A stretch of DNA of 64,000 nt, from the NCBI GenBank assembly GCA_038025085.1, contig CM076147.1:1307001-1371000 (forward strand), read 5' to 3'. The position numbers were made by a program, and so were the translations under genes. Shown here in pieces: positions 37,950 through 49,751 of the stretch; position 1 is the first letter of the stretch, and each line of letters opens with the position of its first letter. Below the pieces are notes generated by a model, which worked only from the letters and a program-made list of their open reading frames with translations, did no database searches and was not told where the DNA came from. Source of the stretch: Tetragonia tetragonoides (lineage: Eukaryota; Streptophyta; Magnoliopsida; Caryophyllales; Aizoaceae).

Positions 37950-40900
37950 GACCATAAATGGTATCCACCATATTTCCTCAATCCAAGGGCTTAAGCCCCA
38001 TCCCCCCTTGACATTTCAAGAACCATTTTCCTTGTAAGTCCTTTGGTGAGAGGATCTGCCAAGTTTCTCTCGGACTTCACATAATCCAAGGAAATTACAC
38101 CATTCTTTAGTAATAATTTAACCGCACTATGTCTAATTCGAATGTGTCTCCTCTTGCCATTCTACACGCTATTTTTAGCAACACCAATGGCAGCCTGTGA
38201 ATCACAATGTAAGGAAACTGGTACAGCTTGTTTTCCCCACAAAGGCAAGTCAGCCAACAAGTTCCTCAACCACTCTGCTTCTTGACCTGCAAGCTCAAGA
38301 GCAATAAATTCAGCTTCCATGGTGGATCGTGCTATACAAGTCTATTTTGAAGACTTCCACGAGATAGCACCTCCACCAAGGGTAAAAACATAGCCACTAG
38401 TGGAACTTACTTCATCGTTATCAGTTACCCAGTTTGCATCACAAAAACCTTCCAATACAGCAGGAAATTTATTAAAATGCAAACATAAGTTCATAGTACC
38501 TCTCAAGTACCTGAGCAAACGATGAAGAGCATTCCAATGTTCACTACTTGGGTTGTGAGTGTAGCGACTTAGTCTACTCACAGCGTAGGCTATGTCGGGT
38601 CTAGTATAGTTCATGAGGAACATTACACTGCCTATAATTTTAGCATATTCAATTTGAGAAACACTGAAATTTTCATTCTTTTTCAACAAAATGCTAGAAT
38701 CATATGGAGTTCTCACAGGTGTAACATCAAAACAATTAAAACTTTTCAACATTTTCTCAATATAATGCGATTGACATAAAGAGAAGCCATTCTCGGTTTT
38801 CCTCATTTGAATTCCAAGAATCACATCAGCTTCTCTCAAGTCTTTCATTTCAAAGTTAGAAGATAAGAAAAGTTTAGTCTTATTTACCACATCCACATTA
38901 TTACCAAAGATGACTAGATGAGCATATCATCAACATATAGGCAAATAATTACGCAATCTGAACCAATCAATTTATAATAAAAACAAGTATCAGATGCATT
39001 CACAATAAAGCCATTGCTAACCAAAGTATGATCAAAATTTTCATACCATTGTTTAGGAGCTTGTTTAAGACCATAAAGGGACTTTTTAAGCTTGCACACT
39101 TTATTCTCCTGTCCAGGTACCACAAAACCCTCAAGTTGTACCATATAAATCTCTTCATCTAAATCACCATTAATAAAAGTTGTTTTTACATCCATTTGAT
39201 GCACAACTAAATTAAAAATGGCTGCTAAAGCAACAAGAGATCTAATAGTAGCAATTTTAGTTACGGGAACCTTGAACTTCTTTATAGTTCCGTCAGGTCT
39301 CATTTTTTTCCTAAAAATCCATTTACATCTAATAGGCTTACTACCCTTAGGCAAGTCCACTAGTTCCTAAGTATGATTAGACATAATGGAGTCAGGCTCA
39401 CTTTTAATAGCCTCTTTCCAAAACCTGGCATCAATAGAAGTTATTGCCTCTTGATAAGTTTTAGGATCTTGTTCTATTAAGAAAACAGAAACTAAGTCCT
39501 CACTAAGAATTTTCAACTAAGAAAGCAGTAATAAAATCTGGTCCAAAATCAGTTGCAATTCTTTTTCTTTTACCTCTCCTAGGTTCATTCACATGCTCAT
39601 TCGTAACCAAGGTAGAAGGTAAAGAAACAGACATAGAGCTATCATTGGCAATATTATCAATATCATCACGCACAACAGGAGCAACAGTAGATAGACCAGC
39701 AACATTACTAGCATCCATTTTCAAAGGGAAAACATGCTAAAAAAAACTCAACATCACGGGATCCACAATAGACCTATCATTTAAAGACTTGAATCTATAC
39801 GCAGTACTATTTTGAGCATAACCAATAAAAACACAATCAATAGTCTTAGGTCCAATATTTGTCCTTTTGAAGTCAGGGAATCCAACTTTGGCTAGACACC
39901 ACCACACTCTTAAGAATTTCAGGTTAGGTGCAAAACCTTTCCATAATTCATAAGGGGTTTTTTCCAACTTCTTGTGAGGCACTTTATTCAGAATATAACA
40001 AGCAGAAAGTACAACTTCTCCCCACATATTATCAGATAAACCAGAACTTAAAAGCATAGCATTCATCATTTCTTTCAAAGAACGGTTTTTTCGTTCAGCT
40101 ATACCATTAGATTGGGGGGAATACGGGGCACTAGTCTTATGTATAATACCATGTTTTTCATAGAAATCCTTAAGAAAATTAGTGTCGTATTCAGTATTCA
40201 CCACCCCTATTGGACCTAAGTCTTTTAATTTTTCTGTCTAATTGGTTTTCCACTTCTGCTTTGTATTTTAAGAACATTTGTTCGGCCTCGTCTTTAGACC
40301 TCAGAAGGTAAAGTTTAGTATATCTAGATAAATCATCAACTAAGGTCATATAATATTTTTTACCTCCTCTACTAACAATGTTCTTAAAGTATGCTAAATT
40401 CGAATGAATTAATTCAAGCAATTTTGTTTGCCTACTAGTGACAGGTTTAAATGGTTTCTTGGCATATTTGGCCTCTACACAAACTAAACAGATTCAGCAA
40501 CAGGTTTAAATGGTTTCTTGGCAAATTTTATCTACTATGCCACAAGTTAACAGATTCAGCAATAGAAGCAAAAGCTGATGAAGTGCTAGCATTTCCAGAA
40601 GTAGTGTTCAGTACAAAGAGTCCATCAGCTAAGTACCCTTTGCCCACAAAGTCTCCATTCTTAGTTATTACAACCTTATCAGCCTCAAAAACAACTTTTA
40701 AGCCAACCCTATTAAGCAAAGCACCAGAAACTAAGTTCCTACGAAGAGAGGGGACATACAAAACATCATTCAAAACCAAAGTTTTTCCAGAAGTAAGTTT
40801 AAGGAAGAATTTTCCTTTACCAAGAAAACCTGCAGTTGCGGAGTTACCCATGAAAACTTGCTCACCATCAGCAACCTCCTGGAAGTTATGGAACAACTCT

Positions 40901-41968
40901 TTGTTGGAATAAAAGTATCTGGATGCTCCATTATCAAGTATTCAAGCAGCTTTGTCCTCCACTTGATTTGCCTCAACAACGACAGCAGCTATGATTTCGT
41001 TGTTTTCAGCAAGATTGGCTTGTGGTGCGGGCTGAGCAGCAGGTTTGTTGTTCCCGTCCGGGTTGCCTTTACGCTGTCTACATTGATACGCCTTATGGCC
41101 AGGTTTGCCACAGACGTAGCAAGTAGCCTTGGTTTTTTGGATCACGCCATCACCCTTCTTGACGGGGTTCTTCTTTTTTTCTGATGCTTAGGTTTCTTCT
41201 TGTTGTCTTTGTATCTGTTCTTAGAACCACCAGAGGATTCAACAAGGTTTGCATTAACAGAAACAGAAGAAGCCTTATCTTTGAGGCGATTTGCCTCTTC
41301 GGTTCTCATGTGACTGATCAGCTCCTGGAGGGACATGTCCTTCTTCTTGTGTTTGAGTTTGGAACGGTAGTCACTCCAGGATTTGAGAACTTTTCCAGCT
41401 GGACATTGGCTTGAAGGACCTCGCACATTTTCATTCCCTCGGACAGAATATTAGCCACCAGATTCTCGTACTTATGGACTTGCTCCATAATAGGCTTGTC
41501 ATCCTCAACTTGGAAATCCAGCCAATTTTCAACAATATACTTCTTCTTACCAGCATCGTCACCACCATACCTTTTCTCAAGAATGTCCCAGATTTTCTTA
41601 GAAGATTTGTGGTCCACAAACAAATCAAACAAGGAATTGCAAATGTGATGTATAAGATGTCCTCTAACAGTCCTATTATCTTTGTCATATTCTTGTTTGG
41701 TTTGAACATCATCAGATTTTTTGGTAGGGTCACCAATAGGAGCGGTGAGATGAGCCACCACACCAAGAGCAGTAGTAGTTGGGGTGGATGATGTTGCAGG
41801 AGTAGAAATAGTAGGGGTTAGGGTTGGAGCATCAGTGAACAAGACATAGTCGATCTCTAATTGTTCAAAGAAAATAAGCAATTTTTGTGGCCATCTTTTA
41901 TAGTTAGTACCATCATGTTGTTCCATTTTGGACATATCAGGAAGGAATTTGATGTTAGGGAAAGCCAT
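37950..41968 (-). pseudogene. copia gag-pol polyprotein remnant
   Basis: The gag ATG is at 41968. A UBN2-type gag follows (HDGTNYKRWPQKLLIFFEQL), with a frame change near 41400. A zinc knuckle CYVCGKPGHKAYQC lies at about 41100. The protease core reads LDNGAS instead of the usual DSG/DTG, just after a Trp-to-stop change (about 40950). The gag-pre-integrase end is NLWHSR. The integrase has VDDLSRYT and NGIAERKNR but RSNRGGEY where the second catalytic Asp should be, then a frame change at about 40195. The reverse transcriptase (39360-38914) keeps LYVDDM, but residues between IKKFKV and PVTKIATIRS are missing. RNase H (38340-38000) includes STMEAEFIALELAGQEAEW and DSQAAI. A non-autonomous relic. 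Confidence 0.88.
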
Positions 41969-42001
41969 GGCAGTTCTTTCACTAGTATTTCACTTTCAAA
42001 T

Positions 42002-42703
42002 TGTTGTAAACAATGGATGTTAAAGAACTATAAAATAAAACGTTACTGGAGAGTTGTGCCATGGTATGAAGGCCACTTCCTTGAAAGTGAAATTCCGACA
42101 TGACCAAGGTGCAAATCGATGGTGCGGATCACTCCCCAAGGTTAACACAACGAGTTCTCAAAGACGTGCACTCGTTGTTAAGAACTTGGAACTCCTAGAA
42201 TAAAATTGCCTAAAAAAGGAGGAGAGGAAAATTTTCGGGGAGAAAAACTTTTAGATCATTAAATTTAATTTGGACCAAATCAATTTAAAGAGGCAAGCAA
42301 AACCGTTTTGGAAAACTGAAAAGATTTCCGTAATAAAATCGGAGTAAATCAAGCAATAAATGGTTTTGTAACGTTTATAATTGATTGCGAATCAATTACT
42401 AAAGATTCCGATGGCAAACAGATACGGTTTACAAAAACATTGAGAAAAGGCCCAAAAAGTTAGAGTCCAAGGTAAAATGCCCGCCCACACCCGCACTGGC
42501 GGCGCGCACGTGTGGGCTTAGCCCACTCTCTCCCCAAAAGCCCATTCTTATTAGTTCAAACAAAAGGAAGTACACTGCAATATATAAACACAAGCTTATT
42601 TCCTTCTCCCACTAATGTGGGACTCTTGAACTACCCAAAATAGCTTAAAACAAAGAGAGAGGGTGAAAGAGAAAGTGGGAAGCCATTTGCTCCATTTTCA
42701 ACA
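42002..42703 (-). repeat. 5' LTR of the copia element
   Basis: The plus-strand ends are TGTTGTAAACAATGG and TTTTCAACA, 702 bp. It drives the minus-strand element and would hold its promoter. It aligns with 36600-37318 over its whole length with scattered substitutions and small indels. Confidence 0.9.
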
Positions 42704-43191
42704 ACTTATGCCTCAACATAAAAAAAGAGATTACATTCATTAATATGTGCGATTTGCGCCACCATAAATTCTAACATGGGTTTTTATGAAAGAGGCCAGT
42801 AAAATGTGCGACGTAGTAGTTATGAATCGAATCCGTAACCTTTTATTTGTAAGTCCTGACGTTACTTTTATAAATTCACTCTTTGACATTTGCTGCTGCA
42901 CCATATATCCCTCGGGGTAGCTCAACCTAGCATATACCAGAAATAATTAAGATATACCATTTTTCAAAAAAATAAAAAAGATAATGATATCTTCAACCTA
43001 ACCACAAATGAAGGAATAAAAATAAAAATTCTAAAATTGTTCAATATAAAATGTCACTCGTGCATCTACACTTTGTATGTTTTCACTTTTCATCATGTAT
43101 ACTGACTTATGTTTAGAGGGTACAACAATCCTCACTCTCTAAAACCTCTTATATACGTGTGAGTTGCATCACTTGCATGTATATAGAATTA

Positions 43192-43408
43192 GGGTGTATT
43201 TTTTAGAGTTAAATTTATATGAACTGAATTGGATACTATTGAACTGAACTAGACACCACTAAACTAAATTGAACACAATTTGATATGTAAGACAAAAAGT
43301 ATGTTTATAAACTCAACACCACTGAATTGAATTGAACATCACTTAACTGAACTGAAAATCAATTAATTGACACCTAAACTGACCGTATAAGCTTTAAAGA
43401 ACGCATTC
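43192..43408. mobile_element. Tourist-like MITE, CAGTTCA family
   Basis: Left end GGGTGTATTTTTTAGAG after TTA (43189-43191), right end AAAGAACGCATTC before TTA (43409-43411). The interior has TGAACTGAATTG-type repeats, the reverse orientation of the copy at 3967. Confidence 0.68.
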
Positions 43409-43830
43409 TTAATGATATTCATTTTCGGATATTTAAATATCTGAAATTCCTGATATCAATTTTTAATATCCTAACCCATATCCAAAATTTTGAATATTTG
43501 ATTTTTGAATTTGTTTTCTCATGAGCATTGTCTATGGAATGCGGATGCCAGCATGCGGCATGTCCTTGACAATCTGTTTCCCTCGTTCTTTATTTCCACA
43601 AAATAACTCGTGTCCATTTTGGTAGATCATTCAAATGACAAAGGGACCAAATGAATTTATGACCCATATGAGGCTATGAGGTTGTTAAGAGACCATCCAA
43701 AGGCCATGTATTGTCATTATTAGTCATGCTCCCTGAACTATGCTCAGTGCCCAATGGTGTACGGCATCCATAAGAAAAGAATTTCAATGCTTTGCTTCAC
43801 CCTACCTCAAAAAAAAAAAAAAAAAAAATA

Positions 43831-44037
43831 GTGCGTTTCTTAGAGCTGAACTTACCAGAACTAAACTGAACTGAATTCAACATTACTAAATTGGATACCA
43901 CTGAACTGAACTGAATTAAACAAACACAACTTGATATATGAGACAAAAAATATTTTTCTAAACTCCCCATCACTGAAGTAACATTTGAATTGAACTAAAC
44001 TAACCGTGTAACGATGTAACCTCTAACAAACGCACCC
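43831..44037. mobile_element. Tourist-like MITE, CAGTTCA family
   Basis: Left end GTGCGTTTCTTAGAGCTGAAC directly after an A-rich run, right end CTAACAAACGCACCC before TAA. The left target duplication is blurred by the adjoining poly(A). Confidence 0.62.
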
Positions 44038-44133
44038 TAAACGGGGATGACAATGTCCAAATGATATTACTCAGCATTTAGCAATAGCATAACGAAAGGC
44101 CCTAATAAGTAATAATTGCTACTCTACTATTTT

Positions 44134-44309
44134 TATTTTTTTTTGGACTGAGACCGTCCTGTTGAATCCGGACTGATCCGGGTGGGACCACAAGGACGGC
44201 AAAGCTCTCCCAACAAGTATTTAACACTGCTGCATTCATAGGGTCTCGAACCCGAGATCTCTGCTTAAGCTAAAGGAGTCCCTCACCAACTCATCTAAAT
44301 GCTTGTTGG
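44134..44309 (-). mobile_element. tRNA-derived SINE, minus strand
   Basis: On the minus strand a box A-like GATGAGTTGGTGAGGG and a box B GGGTTCGAGACCC are followed by a body ending in GGTCTCAGTCC and an A-rich tail. An 18-bp perfect target duplication TTGCTACTCTACTATTTT flanks it at 44116-44133 and 44310-44327. This is one of the two clearest SINE insertions in the window. Confidence 0.88.
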
Positions 44310-44605
44310 TTGCTACTCTACTATTTTGTACATAGGCGATAGCTAAGTTAATTTAGAGGTCGTCATGGGCTAGGCCAGTCTAGCAAAACATTATTCAGAT
44401 CAAAGCTAATTTGGATCATCCGTTTGTGTGCCATGATCAATTCAGCCCAATGACCTAAAATTGTTTACTACCTCCATGGCTCCCTCCCAAAAATTGCAAA
44501 GTTGAAGCAAATTGGCTTGAATTTAGTCACGACCACCGTCACACATAAAGGGACTCATGGTTTGACCAACCATTACCCAGCGGCCAATCGACACCGATGG
44601 TGAGT

Positions 44606-45139
44606 CTAAGGATGGTAATGGGACGGGGTGGTGGTGGATATAGGTAGATCCATCCCCATATCCACCTGGGTATTTTGATTTCGCCACCCGCCCTATCCCC
44701 ACCAGGGGTTGGAGATCCCAAATCCACATTCGCCCCACTAACCCGACGGGTATCCACCTCCGCTCTATTTATCGGGAGGGTATCCATATCCACTTTATAC
44801 CCGCCCGAAAATAAACGAATCCCACATCTGGATCTACCTCAAATTCACCCTAAGATAATTTGCAAGGAAAAATTTGAGCTTTTTGATAAGCAATAGCAGT
44901 AGAAAATTTTATATATTTGGTCAAATAAGGTATTATATATATATTTTACATTTTTTTATTTTTATGTGGGTATGAGGTGAGGCGAGGCGGGTAAGCGGGT
45001 ATAAGGTGGGACGGGGCTCCAATGGATATCCACCTGGGGAAGAAGGCAAACCACCTCTGTCCCATACTCGCCTAGCGCTTTCCCATCCCCACCCCAACTG
45101 GGGCGGTACCCACCTGTACCCGCCCCACTGCCATCCTAA
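44606..45139. mobile_element. GC-rich hAT-like MITE
   Basis: The ends TAAGGATGGTAATGGGACGG and (reverse complement) TTAGGATGGCAGTGGGGCGG form an inverted repeat. The TAGGGATGGCAATGGGGCGGG pattern is a known plant hAT MITE terminus type. The flanks TGGTGAGTC and TGGTGACG may be a degraded 8-bp target duplication. The interior is rich in GGGTATCCACC-like motifs. No coding capacity; short ORFs across it are composition artefacts. Confidence 0.65.
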
Positions 45140-45230
45140 TGGTGACGACGTCTAGAGTTATCAAAATCTAATTCTATTCGAACCCAATTTGGAAGACAAA
45201 AATTATTTTGGCAGCTCGAAAGCCCACTAA

Positions 45231-45459
45231 GGGCGTGTTCTTTAAAGCTTACTCAGTTACTTTAGTTCAGTTAAGGAGTTATCGCGTGTCAGTTTAGTGA
45301 TTTCAGTTCAGTTAAATGATGTTCATTTTAGAAACATACATTTTGTTTCATATAGAAAATGGGGTTTAATTCAGTTCACGGATCTTCAATTTTGTTTAAC
45401 TGTGTTTATTTTAGTTTAGTGACATTGAATTTTATTCAGTTCAGCTGTAAACAACACCC
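45231..45459. mobile_element. Tourist-like MITE, CAGTTCA family
   Basis: Left end GGGCGTGTTCTTTAAAGCTTA after TAA (45228-45230), right end CTGTAAACAACACCC before TAA (45460-45462). 229 bp with TTCAGTTCAG repeats. Confidence 0.72.
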
Positions 45460-46469
45460 TAAATATTTACGCAAAAATTAGCATGTCTTGCGTGGAAACA
45501 AGAAAATCAAAAATTCATCCTGAACATCGGAGTATCTCTCCAGCTCTCCTCCCTCCATAAGGGGTCCTACCCAATCGCAATCATTTTCATTTTCTCTCTC
45601 CTCCGATATCCGATTCCGTTTCCAAGCCGCCTCAAATCTCCAAACCAGACTACCCCTAAACGTTTTCTCCTTCTCCGCCTTTCTGACAAGAAGATCAACT
45701 GGGCAATTTCTAGGGTTTCGATTTGAACTCGACCCACAAATTTTCTGGGCGATTAAATTAAATCCACGAGGTAAATTCTTGTTTCGCTTGTTGATTTCCA
45801 TGCGTTTTTTTGGATTGTATTTACCGGGTTATTGGCTGCTTTTTATTGTGCGATTTTAAGTTTTGGGGTCTGAATTGTTTTGGGTTTCTGAATTAATCTG
45901 CCGTGTTTGTAGTTTCCTTCTCCATCTGATAATTTTGCTGCCAAGTTTGGGTTTTTATTGTGCAAAAGTTGCCAGAAGAAAGTGTTTGTTGGGTATACTA
46001 TTGAATTTGATTTGGATTTTGGGGTCTGGTCTGTGCACTTATTTTATTTCTGAATTTGATACAGTAGTATTGTTCTGGGTTGAAGCAATTTCGGGAATTG
46101 AGTTATTTCCGGGCTATTGAATGAAAAATTGGTAGTGGGTGCTTCTTGCTTTTGGTGATATCATTGCTGTGTTATGGGAACTTAACTTTGCTGGGTTGTT
46201 TTGAGTGTGATATCAGCTGTCACTTTGTGAAGGGTGCTGTTTATAATCAACTGTTAGGGTTGTAAATCTGCCTTCTTGCCGTCTGATTTTGCTGGGTTTT
46301 GTGTTGCAGGTTGTTGCACTCTTGAGCTGTGCCCTATTTTCTGTTGCAATCTTACCTGCTGTTTGTGGGGGTTTCTTGAACTGTTAATCTTCATCTCTAT
46401 CTCTCACTTGGAGGAATTAATCTCTCACATCCCTCCTAGTATTGGAAAATAGATTCCAGCAAAACCCAA

Positions 46470-47675
46470 ATGGATTCCAGCAGAACCCAACTGCTAATTC
46501 GTTCACCGGACCTCCAATTCGGAAATCGTGTGGTAACCCTAACCTTAGACCAACTCAATCAAACCTTGGGCGATTTTAAGCGCTCTTTTCTCCCCCTTTC
46601 CCCAACCCCTCGTTTTCTCTCCTCTCTCTTTTTCTCCCTCAACGGCAAAACCTTAAAAGATTCGGATTCGTTATCTACCTTCCAAATTCCTTCGTTGTCG
46701 ACCCTGACCCTCCAATTGAAGCACCTAGGGGGCGGCGGTGATGGTGGCGCTACAGGAGCTGAGTCTCGTGATTGTTATCTCAAAATGTACGCCGAGAAGA
46801 AGCCTGACAAGGTGGACCCTAACGAGAAGCGGCTATCCAAGTGGACCACCTGTGCCTTGTCTTTTGAGCCCTTGAAACCCCCTTGCATTATCGACCGCCT
46901 TGGCAACGTCTTCAACAAAGAGACCCTGGTTAAGTCCCTCTTGGGTAAGACTTTGCCTAAACACTTTCGACACATCAAGGGATTAAAGGATATGATCACT
47001 ATTCATCTGTCTCCCATTCCTGGATTTGAATCTGACAATCATTTCCAGGGGGTAGCTGTCGGTACTGCCACCAGATTCCATTGCCCCATTACTGGCCTCG
47101 AATTTAATGGCAAGTACAAGTTCTTTGCTCTTAGCAAGTGTGGTCATGTTTTGAGTGCCAAGGCCCTCAAGGAGATCAAGTCTTCTGCTTGTCATGTTTG
47201 TCATCGCGAGTTCGAGGAAGTCGATAAGATTGCCATCAATGGTAGTGATGATGAGGTGGCCGCCTTGAGAGAGAGGATGGAAGAGGAGAAGGCTGCTAAG
47301 TTGAAAGAGAAGAAACCAAGAAAGATTAAGACTGGGGAGGTGGCTGTCAGTGGGGAAGATGATGGGGGTGTAAGCGTGGATTGTTCTTCTCGGTTTAGTG
47401 GAAAAAAGCATGGCTTTGATGTCAATGGGGTGGACAGGCCTACTGGCAAGCTTGAAGTGAATGGGAAGGTGAGCAGTAGTGGTGCTGCCCCTGCTGCCAC
47501 TGCTGCCACTGCCAAAGGGGCAACTGATTCTCCAGCTAACAAGCGATTCAAAGCAGTTGACTTCGCTCCGCCTAATGCCAATAAGAAAGTCTATGCTTCT
47601 ATTTTCACATCTTCTAGGAAATCAGATTTCAAAGAGACATACTCTTGCAGATCTCTGCCATTAGGTCGAAATTGA
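46470..47675 (+). CDS. RTF2: RTF2 family protein (replication termination factor 2 homologue)
   Basis: A single-exon coding sequence of 401 aa. Residues about 6-85 form a ubiquitin-like domain (LLIRSPDLQFGNRVVTLTL to LTLQLKHLGG). The Rtf2 domain follows: DCYLKMYAEKKPDKVDPNEK, LSKWTTCALSFEPLKPPC and ETLVKSLLGK. A RING-like zinc-binding core has FHCPITGLEFNGKYKF, LSKCGHVLS and SACHVCH. The C terminus is acidic/basic and low-complexity, ending in the conserved KVYASIFTSS. In fission yeast Rtf2 acts at replication barriers, and the Arabidopsis homologue is linked to pre-mRNA splicing. The role here is inferred from family. The start ATG is the first in frame with the ubiquitin-like domain. A 5'UTR intron is likely (about 45771-46309, GT-AG). 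No lesion seen. Confidence 0.92.
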   Translation: MDSSRTQLLIRSPDLQFGNRVVTLTLDQLNQTLGDFKRSFLPLSPTPRFLSSLFFSLNGKTLKDSDSLSTFQIPSLSTLTLQLKHLGGGGDGGATGAESRDCYLKMYAEKKPDKVDPNEKRLSKWTTCALSFEPLKPPCIIDRLGNVFNKETLVKSLLGKTLPKHFRHIKGLKDMITIHLSPIPGFESDNHFQGVAVGTATRFHCPITGLEFNGKYKFFALSKCGHVLSAKALKEIKSSACHVCHREFEEVDKIAINGSDDEVAALRERMEEEKAAKLKEKKPRKIKTGEVAVSGEDDGGVSVDCSSRFSGKKHGFDVNGVDRPTGKLEVNGKVSSSGAAPAATAATAKGATDSPANKRFKAVDFAPPNANKKVYASIFTSSRKSDFKETYSCRSLPLGRN

Positions 47676-49750
47676 TTTGTGAGTGTTTTCTTGTCTCCTT
47701 GAAACCTCCATCTTATAGCTTGTGACGGCTCATTGTATAAATTGTACTATGTGTTTCTAACATTACCTGCTGCCCCTGCTTTATTTGTGGCTGTTAAGTA
47801 CGGGTGCTGGGAAATGCTAGAATTGTCAACTCTAATATTTTGCAATTCTGTTTTCTATTTTCTTTTTTACAGAAACATGGGATAAGTTTAACATCCTGTT
47901 TGCTTTGAGCTTTAATTTTGGCATATTGTTCAAGTTCTCCTGTAACTACAATGTGTAGCCAAGTTTTTAGACCAGCTAGGCTTAGTCTAAAGACCAGAGT
48001 GCTATAAATCCTCCTTCACACTTCTCTTGTTAAATAGATGTGCTTTTAACCTGTCAAGCACTAAAGTATATGTGGTTGTCGAATATTATTGCTATTGGCC
48101 TGTCACCTGTAGTTTCAGATTTGTCGATTCACTGTGTTGGCGAAGAAATATGTCATTACTTGTCCTTTTTAATGCATTATAGGCCTGATGATGATTGGTG
48201 CCAATAAAAAGTAGTTAACTTCTGCAATGGAGCTAATGACTTCAGTTAGCTTATGAAAAAAAAAAGCTTGAACAAACCTGCAATCTGCTTGCATGGTCTC
48301 GTCATTCAATATGGATGAGGGGCAATTGGTGTAGCTGTGGCCTGTGTGTGGCATGCAATAGTGGCCACTATTGCTGAACTTTGTGGGTCTCAATAAAACG
48401 GAAGACATGCTTCAGGTTTGTATTTTCATGTCTAGGCTCGTTCTCTCTCTTGTGTTTGTGGCTATCTGGATATGATATCGGGTATTGTTTGAGAATGAGT
48501 AACTTGGGGGGTCCGAACATAACTAGATTAGGTTTTGGTTATATAGATTATGGGAGTTTTGATGAATGTGAAACTCTTGATTGTTGTTTGGCCTAGGGGA
48601 TTATCATACAGAGCCGATGCAATGCTCTAATATTAGGAGATTGAAGGGCATAAATGTTATAAGAGAGGTAAGACATGTTCAAGGATTTCCTTGTTGTGGC
48701 AACAAACCAAGAGCGGTTGTAGGGACTTGTACGGTAAAAGCATTGTCATTGTATAGTACTCGTATAATCTATAGCTTCAAATATGTTTAGGAAATTGACA
48801 TGCTCAAAACTTGTGGTTGGTTCTGTCATCTGTGTGTAGTATGCTAGATTGGGGCAAATGTTATCATGATGTCTTTATTGGGGTCTGAGTGAAAGCTTTG
48901 GTTGACAGCTTGTATTCAGAGAAGGTACTGGCATAGAGAACACAATTGTTAACTTTTGAAACTTGTTGCATTTACTTGAATCACCCTAATCTGTCCCTTG
49001 TTGCTTTCATTGAGCTCCCTTTTTCGCCATTCTCAAAGAATTGCTAGATGGAGTTTATGTTTTGAGAAATCAAACTACAAAAGCGATGTTTTGAAGGACT
49101 GACCAAAGGTTGTCTGAATGGTATCTGATCTACATTGTTTATTTGAATCATTTGAATTTGATGGCTTGGCCAATGGAAGTTGGCTAGCTCATAGACCAAT
49201 CCAAATCGACGTTTTTCTGTTGCTGGTGAATTGTGGATGGTGGTTTTGTTGTCAGCTGCCTGGTTTAAGCTCTGTGCCTCTATTACCAAAGATTATTCTT
49301 GGATCAGCAAAGAGTCTGTAGTAGAAATGTTCTTGTAGTAGACATAATCTGGGAATATTGTACACTAGTATTTTTTCATATCTTCATGTTCCGCTACGAA
49401 TTGACTATTCACGGCGACGATGATGATTCTCACCCTTCGTAATTTTCTTACAGGTTTAAATTGGACGCATGCAATTCATCAAAATGTGATCCAATCTGGG
49501 CTTTGTTGACAATGGTTGTACTAACTAGTTATGAGTTGACGGGAGGTTAGGGATGAAAACTAGTGATACCAATTGTTCAAGCTTTGCAACTTCAAATTGG
49601 AAATCAATTGAAGTCACTCTTCAATTGCAAGGGCCCCACCTCATCAATTATAAAAAAATCACCTGTTTTTCAATGTAGTAACCATTCAAATTTAAAGAGT
49701 CACTCCTGTTTTTTTTGGAGAGTCATTCTCCGGGAGTCATTCTTACACAC
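47676..49750. other. RTF2 3' flank, no gene recognised
   Basis: T-rich sequence with short open frames on both strands. I recognise no protein motif, transposon end or RNA gene here. Part is probably RTF2 3'UTR. Confidence 0.5.
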
Positions 49751-49751
49751 A

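Larger units (their letters stand above)
36600..42703 (-). mobile_element. Ty1/copia LTR retrotransposon (decayed)
   Basis: A 6.1-kb element read on the minus strand. LTRs lie at 36600-37318 (3') and 42002-42703 (5'), with TG...CA ends. A 5-bp target duplication ACTTA flanks it at 36595-36599 and 42704-42708. The internal order on the minus strand is gag, protease, integrase, reverse transcriptase, RNase H, the Ty1/copia order. The LTRs differ at many sites, so insertion is not recent. A polypurine-like GCAGGGGAT precedes the 3' LTR. Only 33 nt separate the 5' LTR from the gag ATG, and no TGG-starting primer-binding site is visible there. Confidence 0.92.

Noticed and set aside
40442..40560. 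Short tandem duplication in the copia integrase region
   Set aside because: A local duplication of about 56 bp (ACAGGTTTAAATGGTTTC twice) in an already dead element; not informative by itself.
44675..44896. Plus-strand ORF and overlapping minus ORFs in the GC-rich block
   Set aside because: Open frames in several frames at once, explained by GC-rich repeated modules of an hAT-like element.
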